Positions 9,427-19,593 are shown, numbered from the stretch's first letter. The stretch: DNA of 64,000 bases from Shewanella pneumatophori (GCF_023283895.1 NZ_JAKILB010000001.1:124001-188000); one strand, 5' to 3'. The notes: generated by a model not told the origin, from the letters alone. Numbers and translations are program-made.

Positions 9427-10041
9427 CTATTTGCTTAGCTTTTCAAAGTGGAGCAAGCGGTTATTAGCGGGCATGGGGTGATCAGTGATTAGCTCCATGC
9501 CTTGCTTATTCGCCAATTCAATAATCCATTCAATATCTCGAATAGCGCTTTGATTATTTTGCTCATATAACCATAAATCGAAGTTACGATTGCTATCGCT
9601 GGTGTATTGGCCATTATAGTTAAACGGACCATAGATACACAGTTGCCCGTGTAGCGCCAAATGCTCGCCGATTCCTTTAAAAAACTCCTCAACCATGGCT
9701 TTAGACATGATGTGCAAAGTATTAGCGGTGAAGATACCATCAATTACGGGCTTCTCAAGTTGAGAAATAGGCCATGCTTGGGTGACATCAAGAGTTAAAG
9801 GTGGACGTAGATTTATACTTGGCTCTGCTAATAACCATGCATTAATACCATCATGGTAAATGCTCTGATCGCTGGTTTGCCAGATTAAATGCGGCATTAG
9901 CTTAGCAAAGTGTACCGCATGCTGGCCTGTACCGCTGCCAACTTCTAGTACTTGGCTGGCTTGGCTAAAACATTGCTCGATAACTGCGGCGATTGCAGCT
10001 TTATTGTTTTCACAGGATTGAGAGTAGGGGAGTGAGCTCAC
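9427..10041 (-). CDS. DUF938 family class I SAM-dependent methyltransferase
   Basis: 204 residues. The opening SLPYSQSCENNKAAIAAVIEQ is the DUF938 hallmark, followed by the SAM-binding glycine loop VLEVGSGTGQHAVHFA. Later segments TANTLHIMSK and LCIYGPFNYNGQYTSDSNRNFD are also characteristic. The substrate is unknown for the family. The start is a GTG at 10041; no good ribosome site is visible, but the conserved N-terminus begins right there. It is convergent with yjjG. Confidence 0.88.
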   Translation of the reverse strand: MSSLPYSQSCENNKAAIAAVIEQCFSQASQVLEVGSGTGQHAVHFAKLMPHLIWQTSDQSIYHDGINAWLLAEPSINLRPPLTLDVTQAWPISQLEKPVIDGIFTANTLHIMSKAMVEEFFKGIGEHLALHGQLCIYGPFNYNGQYTSDSNRNFDLWLYEQNNQSAIRDIEWIIELANKQGMELITDHPMPANNRLLHFEKLSK

Positions 10042-10275
10042 GGTAACGGCTTTGTTTGTAAATGATGGCTATTGTTTTACCGTGTCTAGTGGCTAAATTC
10101 AATCTTGGATAAGGAATTTTACGGCTGTTTTTTATGCCTTTTAGGCTTCAAACCCTTGCCAAGCTAAGTTTGGGATTAAGAACTAGCAACTTTTGAAATA
10201 TTGGTATTATCCGTAGGTTGCCAAAAGAAAAAGGGTTAAGCTCTAGGTTCAACGAAAGAATAAAAGGTGAGTATT

Positions 10276-10641
10276 TTGGCTATAGAACACTACGAGATAG
10301 TTTCATTACTTAGCGAACTTGAATGTAGAACCAACTTTTCGATTAAGAAAGTGACTGAGTACATGCTGCCTAAGTTAAAAGAGCCTTTCTACTTGTATCT
10401 TGATGGTAAGCAAGCACAGCTAGTGATCCGCCCTGCTTATGAGGTGTTTAAAGCTGACTTTGCCGAACTTGAAGGGGTGAACGCCAAAGAGCAATATTGT
10501 CATTATTCAGAGATGACACGTTTTCCTAAGCGGGTTCAGAAAAGCGTGAACGGCATACATTATGGCTTAGCATTTAGCTTTGATAGCAAAGATGCGCTTA
10601 AAGCTTTTATTGCGAAACTGATACAGATTAACCAAGGCTAA
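10276..10641 (+). CDS. Conserved-looking hypothetical protein, 121 residues
   Basis: I do not recognise a family. The product is soluble, mixed alpha/beta, with no signal peptide or membrane helix. It includes FYLYLDGKQAQLVIRPAYE, a segment RFPKRVQKSVNG, and a final helix FDSKDALKAFIAKLIQ. The TTG at 10276 with AAGGTGA five bases upstream is preferred; a GTG at 10267 in frame would add three residues. It is followed 49 bp later by another small unknown gene on the same strand, so the two may be cotranscribed. Confidence 0.6.
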   Translation: MAIEHYEIVSLLSELECRTNFSIKKVTEYMLPKLKEPFYLYLDGKQAQLVIRPAYEVFKADFAELEGVNAKEQYCHYSEMTRFPKRVQKSVNGIHYGLAFSFDSKDALKAFIAKLIQINQG

Positions 10642-10690
10642 ACTTGTATTTTGGCTGATTGTTGTAGTGAGTTTGGCAAAGGAGAGATGA

Positions 10691-10999
10691 GTGACCAAAA
10701 CAGAGAAGAAAATCGATAAGTTAATCAGCGGCGCATTAACTTTGGTGTGTGAAAGCGCAAAAGAAGATGTAAACGGTTTTTTGTGGTTAACTCATCAAGT
10801 CAACTTTTCCAAAGTGTCTGACAGCTTGGTTATTCGTTTTATGTTCGAATCGCAAACGGCATTGAGTGAGGCGATTGAAATTGGTCAAACTCAACAGCTG
10901 GCATTATTGAGTGAACGCATATTAAACCAACATGACATTAAGCTTACTCAAGCGCTTAAGCAGTGCCGTTTTGAAGTTGTAAAAGCTATTAGTAAGTAG
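10691..10999 (+). CDS. Hypothetical protein, 102 residues
   Basis: GTG start with a GGAGAG ribosome site. The protein is soluble, begins MTKTEKKIDKLISGAL, contains a beta pair (VNGFLWLTHQVNF, SLVIRFMFES) and ends in two helices (ALSEAIEIGQTQQLALLSERIL and KLTQALKQCRFEVVKA). Its fold type cannot be decided by eye; I see no convincing helix-turn-helix. It follows the gene at 10276 on the same strand, suggesting a shared transcript. Confidence 0.6.
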   Translation: MTKTEKKIDKLISGALTLVCESAKEDVNGFLWLTHQVNFSKVSDSLVIRFMFESQTALSEAIEIGQTQQLALLSERILNQHDIKLTQALKQCRFEVVKAISK

Positions 11000-11173
11000 C
11001 TTTTAGTAAACAACTATTAGTAAGTCATTAAGAGAGCTTTTATATCGCAGCTTTGCGCCTAGTTTTAGCTCTGAAACATTTGCACACCAAAAGGTATACC
11101 TAAATTTAACTTATACTGGTTTACAATGCGGCCATTATCATTCGCCCTTTCATTGACAAGGAGTCGATAAAAT

Positions 11174-11356
11174 ATGGAACCTAATAGGGCTTCAGTTAAA
11201 GAGTCTGATGTTGATCCCGAGCTTGCAGCCTTGGTATCAGAGCTAAATCGTAAACGAATAAAGTTGTTTGTCTTTGTGATTGGTATTGTAGCGGGTCTGC
11301 CGGCTGGGTTTTATGGGGCACGTTGGGTGTACCAATTGATGTTTCCTCAGGGCTGA
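11174..11356 (+). CDS. Small single-helix membrane protein, 60 residues
   Basis: The AAGGAG ribosome site lies about ten bases before the ATG. The acidic N-terminal half (ESDVDPELAALVSELNRKRIK) is followed by one hydrophobic stretch (LFVFVIGIVAGLPAGFYGARWVYQLMF). No family is recognised. The ribosome site and the terminator just after the stop make it a credible gene. Confidence 0.6.
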   Translation: MEPNRASVKESDVDPELAALVSELNRKRIKLFVFVIGIVAGLPAGFYGARWVYQLMFPQG

Positions 11357-11374
11357 TACCATCGATTAAGACAT

Positions 11375-11405
11375 AAAAAAGGTACGTCATTGACGTACCT
11401 TTTTT
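11375..11405. terminator. Bidirectional terminator between small membrane gene and dcp
   Basis: AAAAAAGGTACGTCA at 11375-11389 is complementary to 11391-11405, giving a long stem with a T tract on both strands. It serves the rightward gene ending at 11356 and the leftward dcp gene ending at 11425. Confidence 0.88.
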
Positions 11406-11424
11406 AATTTAGTGTGCTCTAGGC

Positions 11425-13602
11425 TTATTTAGCTAAAAGACCACGGCTACGAAGTAATGGCTCAATGCCAGCTTCTTTACCACGGAACTGCTTGTATAGC
11501 TGCATAGGATCTTCACTACCACCTTGAGACAAGATATTGTCTCTAAAGGCATCTGCAGTCGCTTTGTCGAAAATACCATTTTCTTTAAAGGCTTCGAATG
11601 CGTCAGCACCTAAAATATCAGACCAGATGTAGCTGTAGTAGCCTGCAGAGTAACCGCCAGCAAAGATATGCGAGAAGTATGTGCTGCGGTAGCGAGGCGC
11701 AATTTCAGCAATCAAGCCCATTTTGTTTAGCGACTCTGCTTCAAATTTAGCTGCATCTTTTGGCATAAAGTCTGTCACTGTGTGCCAGTCTAAATCAAGC
11801 TTAGTCGCCGCCATGTATTCAACAGTTGCAAAGCCTTGGTTAAACTTACTTGCAGCTTGGATCTTTTTAACAAGCTCTTGTGGGATCACTTCACCCGTTT
11901 TGTAGTGCTTAGCAAATTGCGCCAGTACTTCAGGTTGTGTCATCCAGTTTTCCATTACTTGCGATGGGAACTCAACGTAGTCGCGTGGTACAGAAGTACC
12001 CGCTTGTGAGCGATATTCCACATCAGACATCATACCGTGTAGCGCGTGGCCAAATTCATGGAATAGCGTGCTAGCTTCGTCAAACGTTAGCAACGCTGGC
12101 TCATCACCCGCAGGGCGAGGGTAGTTAAGTACGTTAACAATAATTGGCTTAGATTCTACACCGTTCATGTTGTACTGCTGACGGTAAGAGTTCATCCAAG
12201 CACCACCGCGCTTGCTATCACGAACAAAATAGTCGCCCATAAAGATAGCCATTAGCTCGCCGTCTTTGTCATACACTTCCCAAGTACGCACTTCATCATT
12301 GTACTTAGGTAGATCTGTACGCTCTTTTACAGTAATACCGAATAAACGGTTAGCCGTATAGAACACACCTTGTAGGGTATTTTCTAGCGAGAAATACGGA
12401 CGTGTTTGTTGCTCGTTAAAGCTGTATTTTGCTACACGGATTTTATCAGAGTAGTACCACCAGTCCCAACCGGCTAGCTTAAAGTCGCCGCCTTCAGCAT
12501 CGATAAGCGCTTGCATGTCTGCAACTTCAGCTTCGGCTTGTGCAAGTGCTGCAGGCCAAATTTTGTTTAGCAGGGTATAAACATTTTCAGGTGTTTTGGC
12601 TGTGCGCTCTTCAAGTACAAAGTGAGCGTGAGTTTTGTAACCCATTAACTGTGCGCGCTCTGCACGTAGCGCTGCCATTTGGGCTAGAATTTTTTTGTTA
12701 TCGTTGGCGTTATCATTATTACCACGATCAATATAACCTTTATACAGCTTTTCACGTAACTCGCGGTTATCTGCATAAGTTAAGAATGGTGTAATTGATG
12801 GGCGTGAAGTGGTAAATACCCATTTGCCATCATGGCCGCGTTTAGTTGCGGTTTGTGCTGCAGTGGCAATCACGTCAGCTGGTAAACCTGATAGTTGGGC
12901 TTCACTGTCGATAACCAATTCAAATGCATTGGTTTCAGCTAAAAGGTTGTCACCAAACTCTAAGCTCAACTTACCAATTTGCTCGTTAAGAGCACGCAAT
13001 TTAGTTTTGTCAGCATCATTTAAGTTAGCGCCGCCGCGAGTAAATGACTTATAAGTATCTTCAAGTAGCTTTGCTTGCGCCACATTAAGATTAAGCTGGT
13101 TACGCTGCTCATAAACCGCTTTAACTTTTTGGAATAACGCATCATTTAGCAGCACATCATCACTTGCTGCAGACAGCATTGGCGACACTTCTTTTGAAAT
13201 TGCTTGAAGCTGCTCGTTAGTATCAGCACCGGTTAGGTTATAGAAAACACTGGCTACTTTAGTTGTTAGCTCGCCAGAAAACTCCATCGCTTCGATAGTG
13301 TTGGCAAATGTAGGTGCAGCAGGGTTATCAATAATGGCTTGGATTTCAGCTTTGTGCTGCGCAATACCAGCTTTAAATGCTGGTAGGTAATGCTCAGGTT
13401 TGATTTTATCGAAATCAGGGATCCCGAGGTAAGTATCATATGGCTTGAAAAATGGGTTGCTTGCGTTGTTTTCAATAATTTGAGCTGCAACGACGTTAGG
13501 TGCTTCTTGGGTCGTTGTAGTGGTGTTGGACGCGCTACATGCCGTAAGTGCTAATGCAAGAGCCACTGCCGACACGACTGGTTTGAGGGTTAATCCCTTC
13601 AT
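11425..13602 (-). CDS. dcp: Peptidyl-dipeptidase Dcp, M3 metallopeptidase, lipoprotein form
   Basis: 725 residues. Removes dipeptides from peptide C-termini. The zinc site is explicit: LFHEFGHALHGM (HExxH), followed by the downstream metal Glu in EFPSQVMENW. The N-terminus has a lipoprotein signal (SAVALALALTACSAS, lipobox LTAC), so this version is predicted to be membrane-anchored on the periplasmic side, unlike the unlipidated E. coli Dcp (about 680 residues). The gene is divergent from an exported M20 peptidase, separated by 211 bp, which suggests parallel roles in periplasmic peptide use. Confidence 0.92.
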   Translation of the reverse strand: MKGLTLKPVVSAVALALALTACSASNTTTTTQEAPNVVAAQIIENNASNPFFKPYDTYLGIPDFDKIKPEHYLPAFKAGIAQHKAEIQAIIDNPAAPTFANTIEAMEFSGELTTKVASVFYNLTGADTNEQLQAISKEVSPMLSAASDDVLLNDALFQKVKAVYEQRNQLNLNVAQAKLLEDTYKSFTRGGANLNDADKTKLRALNEQIGKLSLEFGDNLLAETNAFELVIDSEAQLSGLPADVIATAAQTATKRGHDGKWVFTTSRPSITPFLTYADNRELREKLYKGYIDRGNNDNANDNKKILAQMAALRAERAQLMGYKTHAHFVLEERTAKTPENVYTLLNKIWPAALAQAEAEVADMQALIDAEGGDFKLAGWDWWYYSDKIRVAKYSFNEQQTRPYFSLENTLQGVFYTANRLFGITVKERTDLPKYNDEVRTWEVYDKDGELMAIFMGDYFVRDSKRGGAWMNSYRQQYNMNGVESKPIIVNVLNYPRPAGDEPALLTFDEASTLFHEFGHALHGMMSDVEYRSQAGTSVPRDYVEFPSQVMENWMTQPEVLAQFAKHYKTGEVIPQELVKKIQAASKFNQGFATVEYMAATKLDLDWHTVTDFMPKDAAKFEAESLNKMGLIAEIAPRYRSTYFSHIFAGGYSAGYYSYIWSDILGADAFEAFKENGIFDKATADAFRDNILSQGGSEDPMQLYKQFRGKEAGIEPLLRSRGLLAK

Positions 13603-13813
13603 ATTTATATCCCCGACTTTAACTTGTTTTAAAAATCGCCTTTTAAATTACGCAGACGTTAACTTCTTTAAGTATCACGGTTAAAGGTGTGAGATCTATT
13701 GTAAAAGCTTAAACTTTGTAACAAAGCGTTCAATTAGCTATTTTTTGCACGTTTTATGGTGTTATTTGTGGCAAACTGCGCTTTTAAAACATAATAATAA
13801 CAATTGGAAAGCT

Positions 13814-15340
13814 ATGAAATTATCTCGCTTATTGAGCACTTCTTTGGCCTTTAGCACACTTTTAGCAAGCTCGTTTACTAGCCAAGCGAATGAGGTTTCT
13901 CTCCGTTCAGAACTCGTTGCTAACTATGCGGTAGAGACCTATTCAACGCCCATGGTTGATAACCTCGCAAAGTTAGTGGCATTTAATACTGAAGCCGTGC
14001 AGGGATTAACCCCTGACACTAATCCTGAATTTACTGGCTTTAAAAATGAGCTAAAGCGCTTGAGTAAAACATTAGGTTTAGACTTTAGCGACCATGGCTA
14101 TGTTGTACTGATTGGACTTGGCGATAGCTCTGACAAGCTTGGGGTGATCACCCATGGTGATGTGCAACCAGCCGATGCTAAATTTTGGCAAAAAAGCCCT
14201 TATGAGCTAGATGTAAGTTCTGAGCCAGGAAAATTAATAGGTCGTGGCACAGAAGACGACAAAGGCGCAATTGTCACGGCCATGTTTGCCATGAAAGCTA
14301 TAAAAGACAAGCAAATCAAGCTAGATAAGCGCATTGAATTAATGGTTTATATGGCCGAAGAGTCTGACTGGCAGCCGCTTAGGGAGTTTTTAAAAGACTT
14401 CACTCCTGCAGATATTAATATCACCATTGATGCTGAATACCCGGTGGTAACTGCTGAAAAAGGTTGGAGTCAGATAACTTTTAGTTTAGCTGAGATCACA
14501 ATAGCCCCTTCTTCGAAGAAACAGTCGCAGCTTATTGAGTTTCACGGTGGATCATTTGCAAGTCAGGTGCCTCAAGAGGCAAACGCTGTGATAAGCAATG
14601 TGAGTGATGAGTTGCTTACTGCCTTAAAAGCCAAAGCGGCAAGCCAAGTGACAATGACATACCAGTTTGAGCAGAGCGCAGGAAACCTGCTGATCCGCGC
14701 GAATGGTAAGTCTGCACACTCTTCAACTCCAGAAGACGGAGTGAATGCCGTGACCCATTTAGCTGAGCTTTTATCAATTCATCAGTGGCCTAAATCAACC
14801 GCTTCACAGGCACAGTTGTTTATTGCAGAAATGGTAGGTTTAGGTCTGTATGCTGAGCAATTTGGCGAAATCGCTTATAAAGACGACTTTATGGGGCATA
14901 TGACCCTTGCTGCAACCGTAGTGAAGCAAAACGAGCAGGGCATAGAGCTGACCTTAAACCTAAGGCGGCCTAAGGGAAAAGATAAACAACTACTTGAGCA
15001 GCAAGCACAAGCAGCAATTAAGCAGTGGCAAATACAACATAGCGCTGATATTACTAATCTAAAGACCTATTGGGGCGAGCCGATGGTGATGGAAGATGCG
15101 CCGCACTTATCGACACTACTTAATGTTTTTGAACACTTCACTGGAATTAAAAACCCGCAACCTGTCGCGATTGGCGGCTCGACCAATAGTAAGTTATTCC
15201 CTAATGCGTTGAGTTTTGGTCCTGCTATGCCGGGAGTTGAATATACCGGTCACAGTGAGTATGAATTTATTACTTATGAGCAATTCATGCTTAATCTAAA
15301 AATGTATACCGCAGCATTTATTGAGTTAGCGGCAAAATAG
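13814..15340 (+). CDS. Exported M20 family dipeptidase
   Basis: Starting at ATG 13814 (MKLSRLLSTSLAF) the product has 508 residues, with a Sec signal ending near TSQANE. M20 metal ligands are visible: VITHGDVQPAD (first His/Asp), GTEDDKGA (bridging Asp), YMAEESDW (catalytic and ligand Glu), DAEYPV, and a C-terminal GHSEYEF His. The insertion between the halves (KSAHSSTPEDGVNA) is the dimerisation lid. It resembles PepV/carnosinase-type dipeptidases. The frame is open upstream to 13745, but that region holds no signal peptide at its end. Product likely periplasmic. Confidence 0.87.
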   Translation: MKLSRLLSTSLAFSTLLASSFTSQANEVSLRSELVANYAVETYSTPMVDNLAKLVAFNTEAVQGLTPDTNPEFTGFKNELKRLSKTLGLDFSDHGYVVLIGLGDSSDKLGVITHGDVQPADAKFWQKSPYELDVSSEPGKLIGRGTEDDKGAIVTAMFAMKAIKDKQIKLDKRIELMVYMAEESDWQPLREFLKDFTPADINITIDAEYPVVTAEKGWSQITFSLAEITIAPSSKKQSQLIEFHGGSFASQVPQEANAVISNVSDELLTALKAKAASQVTMTYQFEQSAGNLLIRANGKSAHSSTPEDGVNAVTHLAELLSIHQWPKSTASQAQLFIAEMVGLGLYAEQFGEIAYKDDFMGHMTLAATVVKQNEQGIELTLNLRRPKGKDKQLLEQQAQAAIKQWQIQHSADITNLKTYWGEPMVMEDAPHLSTLLNVFEHFTGIKNPQPVAIGGSTNSKLFPNALSFGPAMPGVEYTGHSEYEFITYEQFMLNLKMYTAAFIELAAK

Positions 15341-15356
15341 CACAGTAAAGAGTTTT

Positions 15357-15398
15357 GCATGATTAATAGTTTGCACGCTATTTTACTATTAATCATGC
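15357..15398 (+). terminator. 14-bp perfect hairpin after M20 peptidase gene
   Basis: GCATGATTAATAGT at 15357-15370 pairs exactly with 15385-15398 around a 14-base loop. It begins 16 bp after the stop codon. The following bases (TGCTTAATC) are not a strong T tract, so termination efficiency is uncertain. Confidence 0.6.
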
Positions 15399-15573
15399 TG
15401 CTTAATCGGCAAACTTGATTGCTTTCATATTCTTAAGTGTTTTAGTTAACCCTGTGATCTAACGCTTTATTTTTGTGTTATTTGCCTATTATTTCGTGAT
15501 AGCAATCAATGCCATGCAACGGTGAATTTGCCAGAATAACCGCTGATTTTTATAAGCGGGAAACCCTACCTGT

Positions 15574-17148
15574 ATGCGCAATAACCAACCTGTAACTCAA
15601 ACTGAAAAAACCTTAACCGGCAACTGTATCTTACTGTCGACAACTGATCTTAACGGCAATATAAAATACGCTAATGAGGGCTTTATCAACGTTAGTGGTT
15701 ATAGCTTTGGTGAGTTACAAAACCAACCGCATAATCTAGTGCGTCATCCTGATATGCCTGAAGCGGCTTTTAGCTCGCTTTGGGACAGAGTAAAACAGGG
15801 TAAACCTTGGGTGGGTATCGTTAAAAATCGCACAAAATCTGGCGATCATTATTGGGTTAATGCCTATATTGCACCTGTGTATGAGAATGGCAAAATTCAC
15901 GAGTATCAATCGGTACGGCGCAAAGCTACCCCTGAGCAGATTGAGCGCGCACAAACAATTTATAAAGCTGTAAAAGAGGGTAAACAACCGGCCGCGCTTA
16001 AAAAGCCGATATTGGGCTTTAGTGCAAAGCTATACACTTGGTCGATGTTATCTGTTTTGTTTACAGTGGTACTTGCACAGTACTCGCCCATGTTCGCAGC
16101 ATTAGCAATGTGCTTGGTTGCTGGGTTAGGTTTAAGTGTAATATTGAAACCATTTAATCAAGTTGTCACTCAGGCTCAAGGTATTGTTACAGATCCTTTA
16201 GCGACGGGAGTATTTACCGGTCGCCAAGATGAAATTGGTAAGGTGAGTTTTGCTTTGCAATTTCTACTTACCGAAACCGGCGGTGTTGTTGGGCGTATGG
16301 CAGATTCTGCCGGTTCAATTGAGACCCTTAGCGCCAGCTTAAACGATACAATTGCCAATACTCGCCAGCGTGCTGACAGCCAAAGTCAGCAAACCAGTCA
16401 AGCAGCGACAGCTATGGAAGAAATGAGCGCCAGTTTCAGTGAGGTGAGCCAAAACATTCATAGTGCAGCGCAAGAGATGTCAGTCAGTAATATTTCGGCG
16501 CAGCAGGGTCATGACCTACTTGAGCGAGTGATTGATTCAATTAATCAACTAAAAGACGAAGTTGGCAATTTTGCCACTGTAGTGGCCTCAATTGAGCAAG
16601 ATAGCCAAGATATTAATAAAGTGCTGGAAGTTATTCGCGGCATTGCGGAGCAGACCAACCTTTTAGCATTAAACGCCGCAATTGAAGCTGCTAGAGCTGG
16701 TGAGTCTGGACGTGGTTTTGCTGTGGTTGCCGATGAAGTGCGCCAGCTTTCAAGTCGCACTAGTGAGTCTACATCGCATATTGAAGCGATTGTTAGTAAG
16801 TTTCGTGATAGTACAACGATGGCGACCAAAGCAATGGAAGCGGGGCAGCAAAAAGCAGCGCTTTCAGTTGATTTAGCAAGACAAGTTGATGAGTCATTCG
16901 AAGCCCTTAGAGCATCGATTGTTAAAATGAATGTGATGAGCGATGAAAATGCTTGCGCTATGACACAGCAAACCACTGTGGCTAATGAGATTAGCCACTC
17001 TATTCAGGTTATCAGTGAGCTGTCGCTTGAGAGCTTAGAGCAGACCCAAAATGCTGCAGAGCGCGGTGAGCAAGTACTGCGTTTATCGGCCAAAACTAAC
17101 CATTTGTCGCAGCAGTTCTGGGAGCAGAGCGTACAACGTAAGATATAA
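15574..17148 (+). CDS. Aer-like PAS methyl-accepting chemotaxis protein
   Basis: 524 residues. An N-terminal PAS domain (about 20-115: [25 protein letters not shown], then [12 protein letters not shown]) matches the Aer type that binds FAD for energy/redox taxis. Two short hydrophobic segments follow (about 152-190), then a HAMP-like linker (LKPFNQVV). A coiled-coil signalling domain follows, with the hairpin tip [19 protein letters not shown] and [18 protein letters not shown] that binds CheW/CheA. There is no large periplasmic domain, again as in Aer. It stands alone. The sensory ligand is inferred from domain order only. Confidence 0.9.
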   Translation: MRNNQPVTQTEKTLTGNCILLSTTDLNGNIKYANEGFINVSGYSFGELQNQPHNLVRHPDMPEAAFSSLWDRVKQGKPWVGIVKNRTKSGDHYWVNAYIAPVYENGKIHEYQSVRRKATPEQIERAQTIYKAVKEGKQPAALKKPILGFSAKLYTWSMLSVLFTVVLAQYSPMFAALAMCLVAGLGLSVILKPFNQVVTQAQGIVTDPLATGVFTGRQDEIGKVSFALQFLLTETGGVVGRMADSAGSIETLSASLNDTIANTRQRADSQSQQTSQAATAMEEMSASFSEVSQNIHSAAQEMSVSNISAQQGHDLLERVIDSINQLKDEVGNFATVVASIEQDSQDINKVLEVIRGIAEQTNLLALNAAIEAARAGESGRGFAVVADEVRQLSSRTSESTSHIEAIVSKFRDSTTMATKAMEAGQQKAALSVDLARQVDESFEALRASIVKMNVMSDENACAMTQQTTVANEISHSIQVISELSLESLEQTQNAAERGEQVLRLSAKTNHLSQQFWEQSVQRKI

Positions 17149-17172
17149 AGCTATTCAATGTAAGGATTTGAT

Positions 17173-17205
17173 AAAAGGCGCAGTTGTTATAAGCTGCGCC
17201 TTTTT
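17173..17205. terminator. Bidirectional terminator between chemoreceptor and TonB receptor
   Basis: AAAAGGCGCAG at 17173-17183 pairs with CTGCGCCTTTT at 17194-17204, with T tracts on both strands, between two convergent genes. Confidence 0.88.
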
Positions 17206-17265
17206 AATTAATGGCTTTTAAACTTTAATTTGCCATTAGCAAATGATACGCGTAGATCTTCCGAG

Positions 17266-19593
17266 TTAGAATTTATAAGCAACGCTGACTCTTACGTCTC
17301 TGCCCGCAGCAGCGACGCCATCACCCATGTAAGGTTTGTAATACTGGTTGGTTATATTTTTCACTGTTAAATAGGCCTCCCAGTTATTTAGCACGCCTGA
17401 CTCGCCAGTGAACGCAATATAGAAATCTTGAATAAAGTAAGCATCCGTTGCTTGATCAGTTCTAAAGCTACTGGCAACAGGCATTTTATCTTCAGATTTG
17501 CTGTCGTACCATTTTCCGCGCCACGCTAGCATCAAGTCACTAGTGAGGTAATAACCCAACTTTAAACCAATGTTCGTTGGTGCTAAGTCGGCAAGGTACT
17601 CATCTTCCCCTGTTGAATCTTTCAAGCTGCCATTGTGTTTACCTGTAATGTAGGACGCGTCTAAGTCAGCAAACAGATCGTGGTACCGATAGTTGATCAC
17701 GAGATCGGCACCTTTGTTGTAATAACCGTCAAGGTTAGTGTTGTAACCTTGTGCTTGCTCTACTGAATGGACTCCAGAACGTTTGGCGATATCGTTTTCA
17801 CCTTGGTGGTAATACAGAGTTATTTGAGTTGAGAGCACATCGTCATTGGCAAATAAATCGTTATTAACTTGAGTCATGCCTAATTTATAAGCATGTAAAC
17901 GTTCTAATTCTAGATCTCGACTAGACATAATTGCTTTGCTGGCTTTGGCGTATTGAACTGTGTAGATATCATCAATAACGGGGGCTTGCAGCGTATAAGC
18001 GTAGTCGAAACTAAATTGTGTTTGCTCACTAAACTGATAGTTAACGCCTAAACGAGGAGACAAACCTGAGTGAGAAACTGCACTATAATCATGGCCGGCG
18101 GCGAAGTCGTTATAATCTGATGCTAAGTTGCCTTTACCTTCGCTACGAATATGGTCGTATCTTAGTGAAGGTTTGACTGACAAATCATCGGTTATTTGGT
18201 AATTAAACTCAGCATACACACTTGATGTCTGCTGTTTGCCGCTTGGTTGATAATAAGGCGTATATAGGCCAAAGTTTTTGGCTTCTTTGTTTTCATAAGT
18301 CTTGTTATAAACCAAAGAATCACGATCGGAACTCAAATACTGCAGACCAATAATAAGGTTATTGTCACCAAACCAGCTGGTATTATTGATATCTACAAAC
18401 GAGCGCTTGTAATCAAGCCAAGATTCATGACCAAAGTTACCTACAGATACATACATTTTCTCCCATGCGATATCAGGGCGTACCCAATGACGCTGATTAT
18501 CACTTGTTGAAAGTACCAGTTGCGTATCAATCCAGTCATTGCTTGGAGTGTAGCGATAATTGATTGAGTAATTAGTATCTTTATAGGTGTTAGCTGCAGT
18601 AGTTGCGTATAGCGCAGTTTCATAATCACCATATTTTTTTATATTGTAATCACTAATTGTCGGCATTTGACCACGACGGTTTGCCCAAGGTTTTTGGCCT
18701 TCATCCGTATAGTCTGTCATCGACAAAGACAGCAAGTGATCACCATAGTCGAAGTCAATTTTAGCCAGTAGACTATTTTGGCGATAGCCGGAATAACGCA
18801 GTTTATCTTCATCTCCAGTATCAAATTCGGGCGGCTGCCCCTCATCAGCGATATTGTCTCCCCATATGCCTTTGCCTAATGTTGTATCGTTTGCATCACG
18901 ATAGGTATAGTTAACAATAGCGGAAAGGTGGCGATTAACTCGACCGTATAGACTGATTAAGCTGCGTTTTTCATCATCATTGTCGCTGTAACCGGCTTTT
19001 ACCCGTGCGCCAAAGTGCTCGCCCGGCTTTAAAAAGTCTTCAGCACTTTTGCTGGTTACATACATTGAACCACCAAATCCGCCATTTCCAGAACGAACAT
19101 CGTGAGCACCTTTGATGACTTGAACTTGCTTAATAAGATCGGGATCAATAAAGAATGAGCCGTAACGATATTGCTCAAAACCTTGTGGTGCATTGTCTAA
19201 ATAAAGATTGAGATCTTCTTCATCACCAAATCCCCAGACATTAATTCGTTCACCGCCGACTCGTGTGCCGCCGTCGATATTAATACCAGGCAATTCATCG
19301 ACCAGTTCTGCAAATTGTGTCGACTGCTGTTCTTCAATTTCCTTCATAGTAATAATGGCTGTGCCAGGAGGAGTGAGTTTTAGTTCGCGGGGGTAGGCTC
19401 TCCCAGTGACTTTTATGACTTCAATTGGATCAACTTTAGCTGCACCAAGTACTTTATTTGATGCTTCAGCCGTTAACTGTTGCTCCGACGGTTCATCAGC
19501 GAGCGATATCTTTGGGCTCTGCGCATAGACTTGAGATTGAATGGATAATGCAATAAAAGATAATGAAAACAATTTAATAGGACGTGATAACAC
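17266..19593 (-). CDS. TonB-dependent outer-membrane receptor, haem/iron type
   Basis: 775 residues with a signal peptide ending near QVYAQ. The plug domain contains GTAIITMKEIEEQQSTQF, a GGTRVGGERINVWGFG loop and QVQVIKGAHDVRSGNGGFGG. The barrel ends in the classical aromatic terminus (VSVAYKF). Segments YTLQAPVIDDIY and ELERLHAYKLGM sit where haem/haemoglobin receptors carry FRAP and NPNL boxes, so a haem-protein ligand is plausible but unproven. The start is GTG at 19593. A Fur-box-like sequence lies 60 bp upstream, indicating iron-repressed expression. No tonB, exbB or periplasmic binding gene is adjacent. Confidence 0.87.
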   Translation of the reverse strand: MLSRPIKLFSLSFIALSIQSQVYAQSPKISLADEPSEQQLTAEASNKVLGAAKVDPIEVIKVTGRAYPRELKLTPPGTAIITMKEIEEQQSTQFAELVDELPGINIDGGTRVGGERINVWGFGDEEDLNLYLDNAPQGFEQYRYGSFFIDPDLIKQVQVIKGAHDVRSGNGGFGGSMYVTSKSAEDFLKPGEHFGARVKAGYSDNDDEKRSLISLYGRVNRHLSAIVNYTYRDANDTTLGKGIWGDNIADEGQPPEFDTGDEDKLRYSGYRQNSLLAKIDFDYGDHLLSLSMTDYTDEGQKPWANRRGQMPTISDYNIKKYGDYETALYATTAANTYKDTNYSINYRYTPSNDWIDTQLVLSTSDNQRHWVRPDIAWEKMYVSVGNFGHESWLDYKRSFVDINNTSWFGDNNLIIGLQYLSSDRDSLVYNKTYENKEAKNFGLYTPYYQPSGKQQTSSVYAEFNYQITDDLSVKPSLRYDHIRSEGKGNLASDYNDFAAGHDYSAVSHSGLSPRLGVNYQFSEQTQFSFDYAYTLQAPVIDDIYTVQYAKASKAIMSSRDLELERLHAYKLGMTQVNNDLFANDDVLSTQITLYYHQGENDIAKRSGVHSVEQAQGYNTNLDGYYNKGADLVINYRYHDLFADLDASYITGKHNGSLKDSTGEDEYLADLAPTNIGLKLGYYLTSDLMLAWRGKWYDSKSEDKMPVASSFRTDQATDAYFIQDFYIAFTGESGVLNNWEAYLTVKNITNQYYKPYMGDGVAAAGRDVRVSVAYKF

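Noticed and set aside
10691..10999. Fis-like DNA-binding regulator
   Set aside because: The C-terminal helices do not show a convincing Fis helix-turn-helix pattern.
16545..16976. 143-codon leftward open frame inside the chemoreceptor gene
   Set aside because: It is antisense to the conserved signalling domain, has no ribosome site, and arises from the repetitive codon pattern of the coiled coil.
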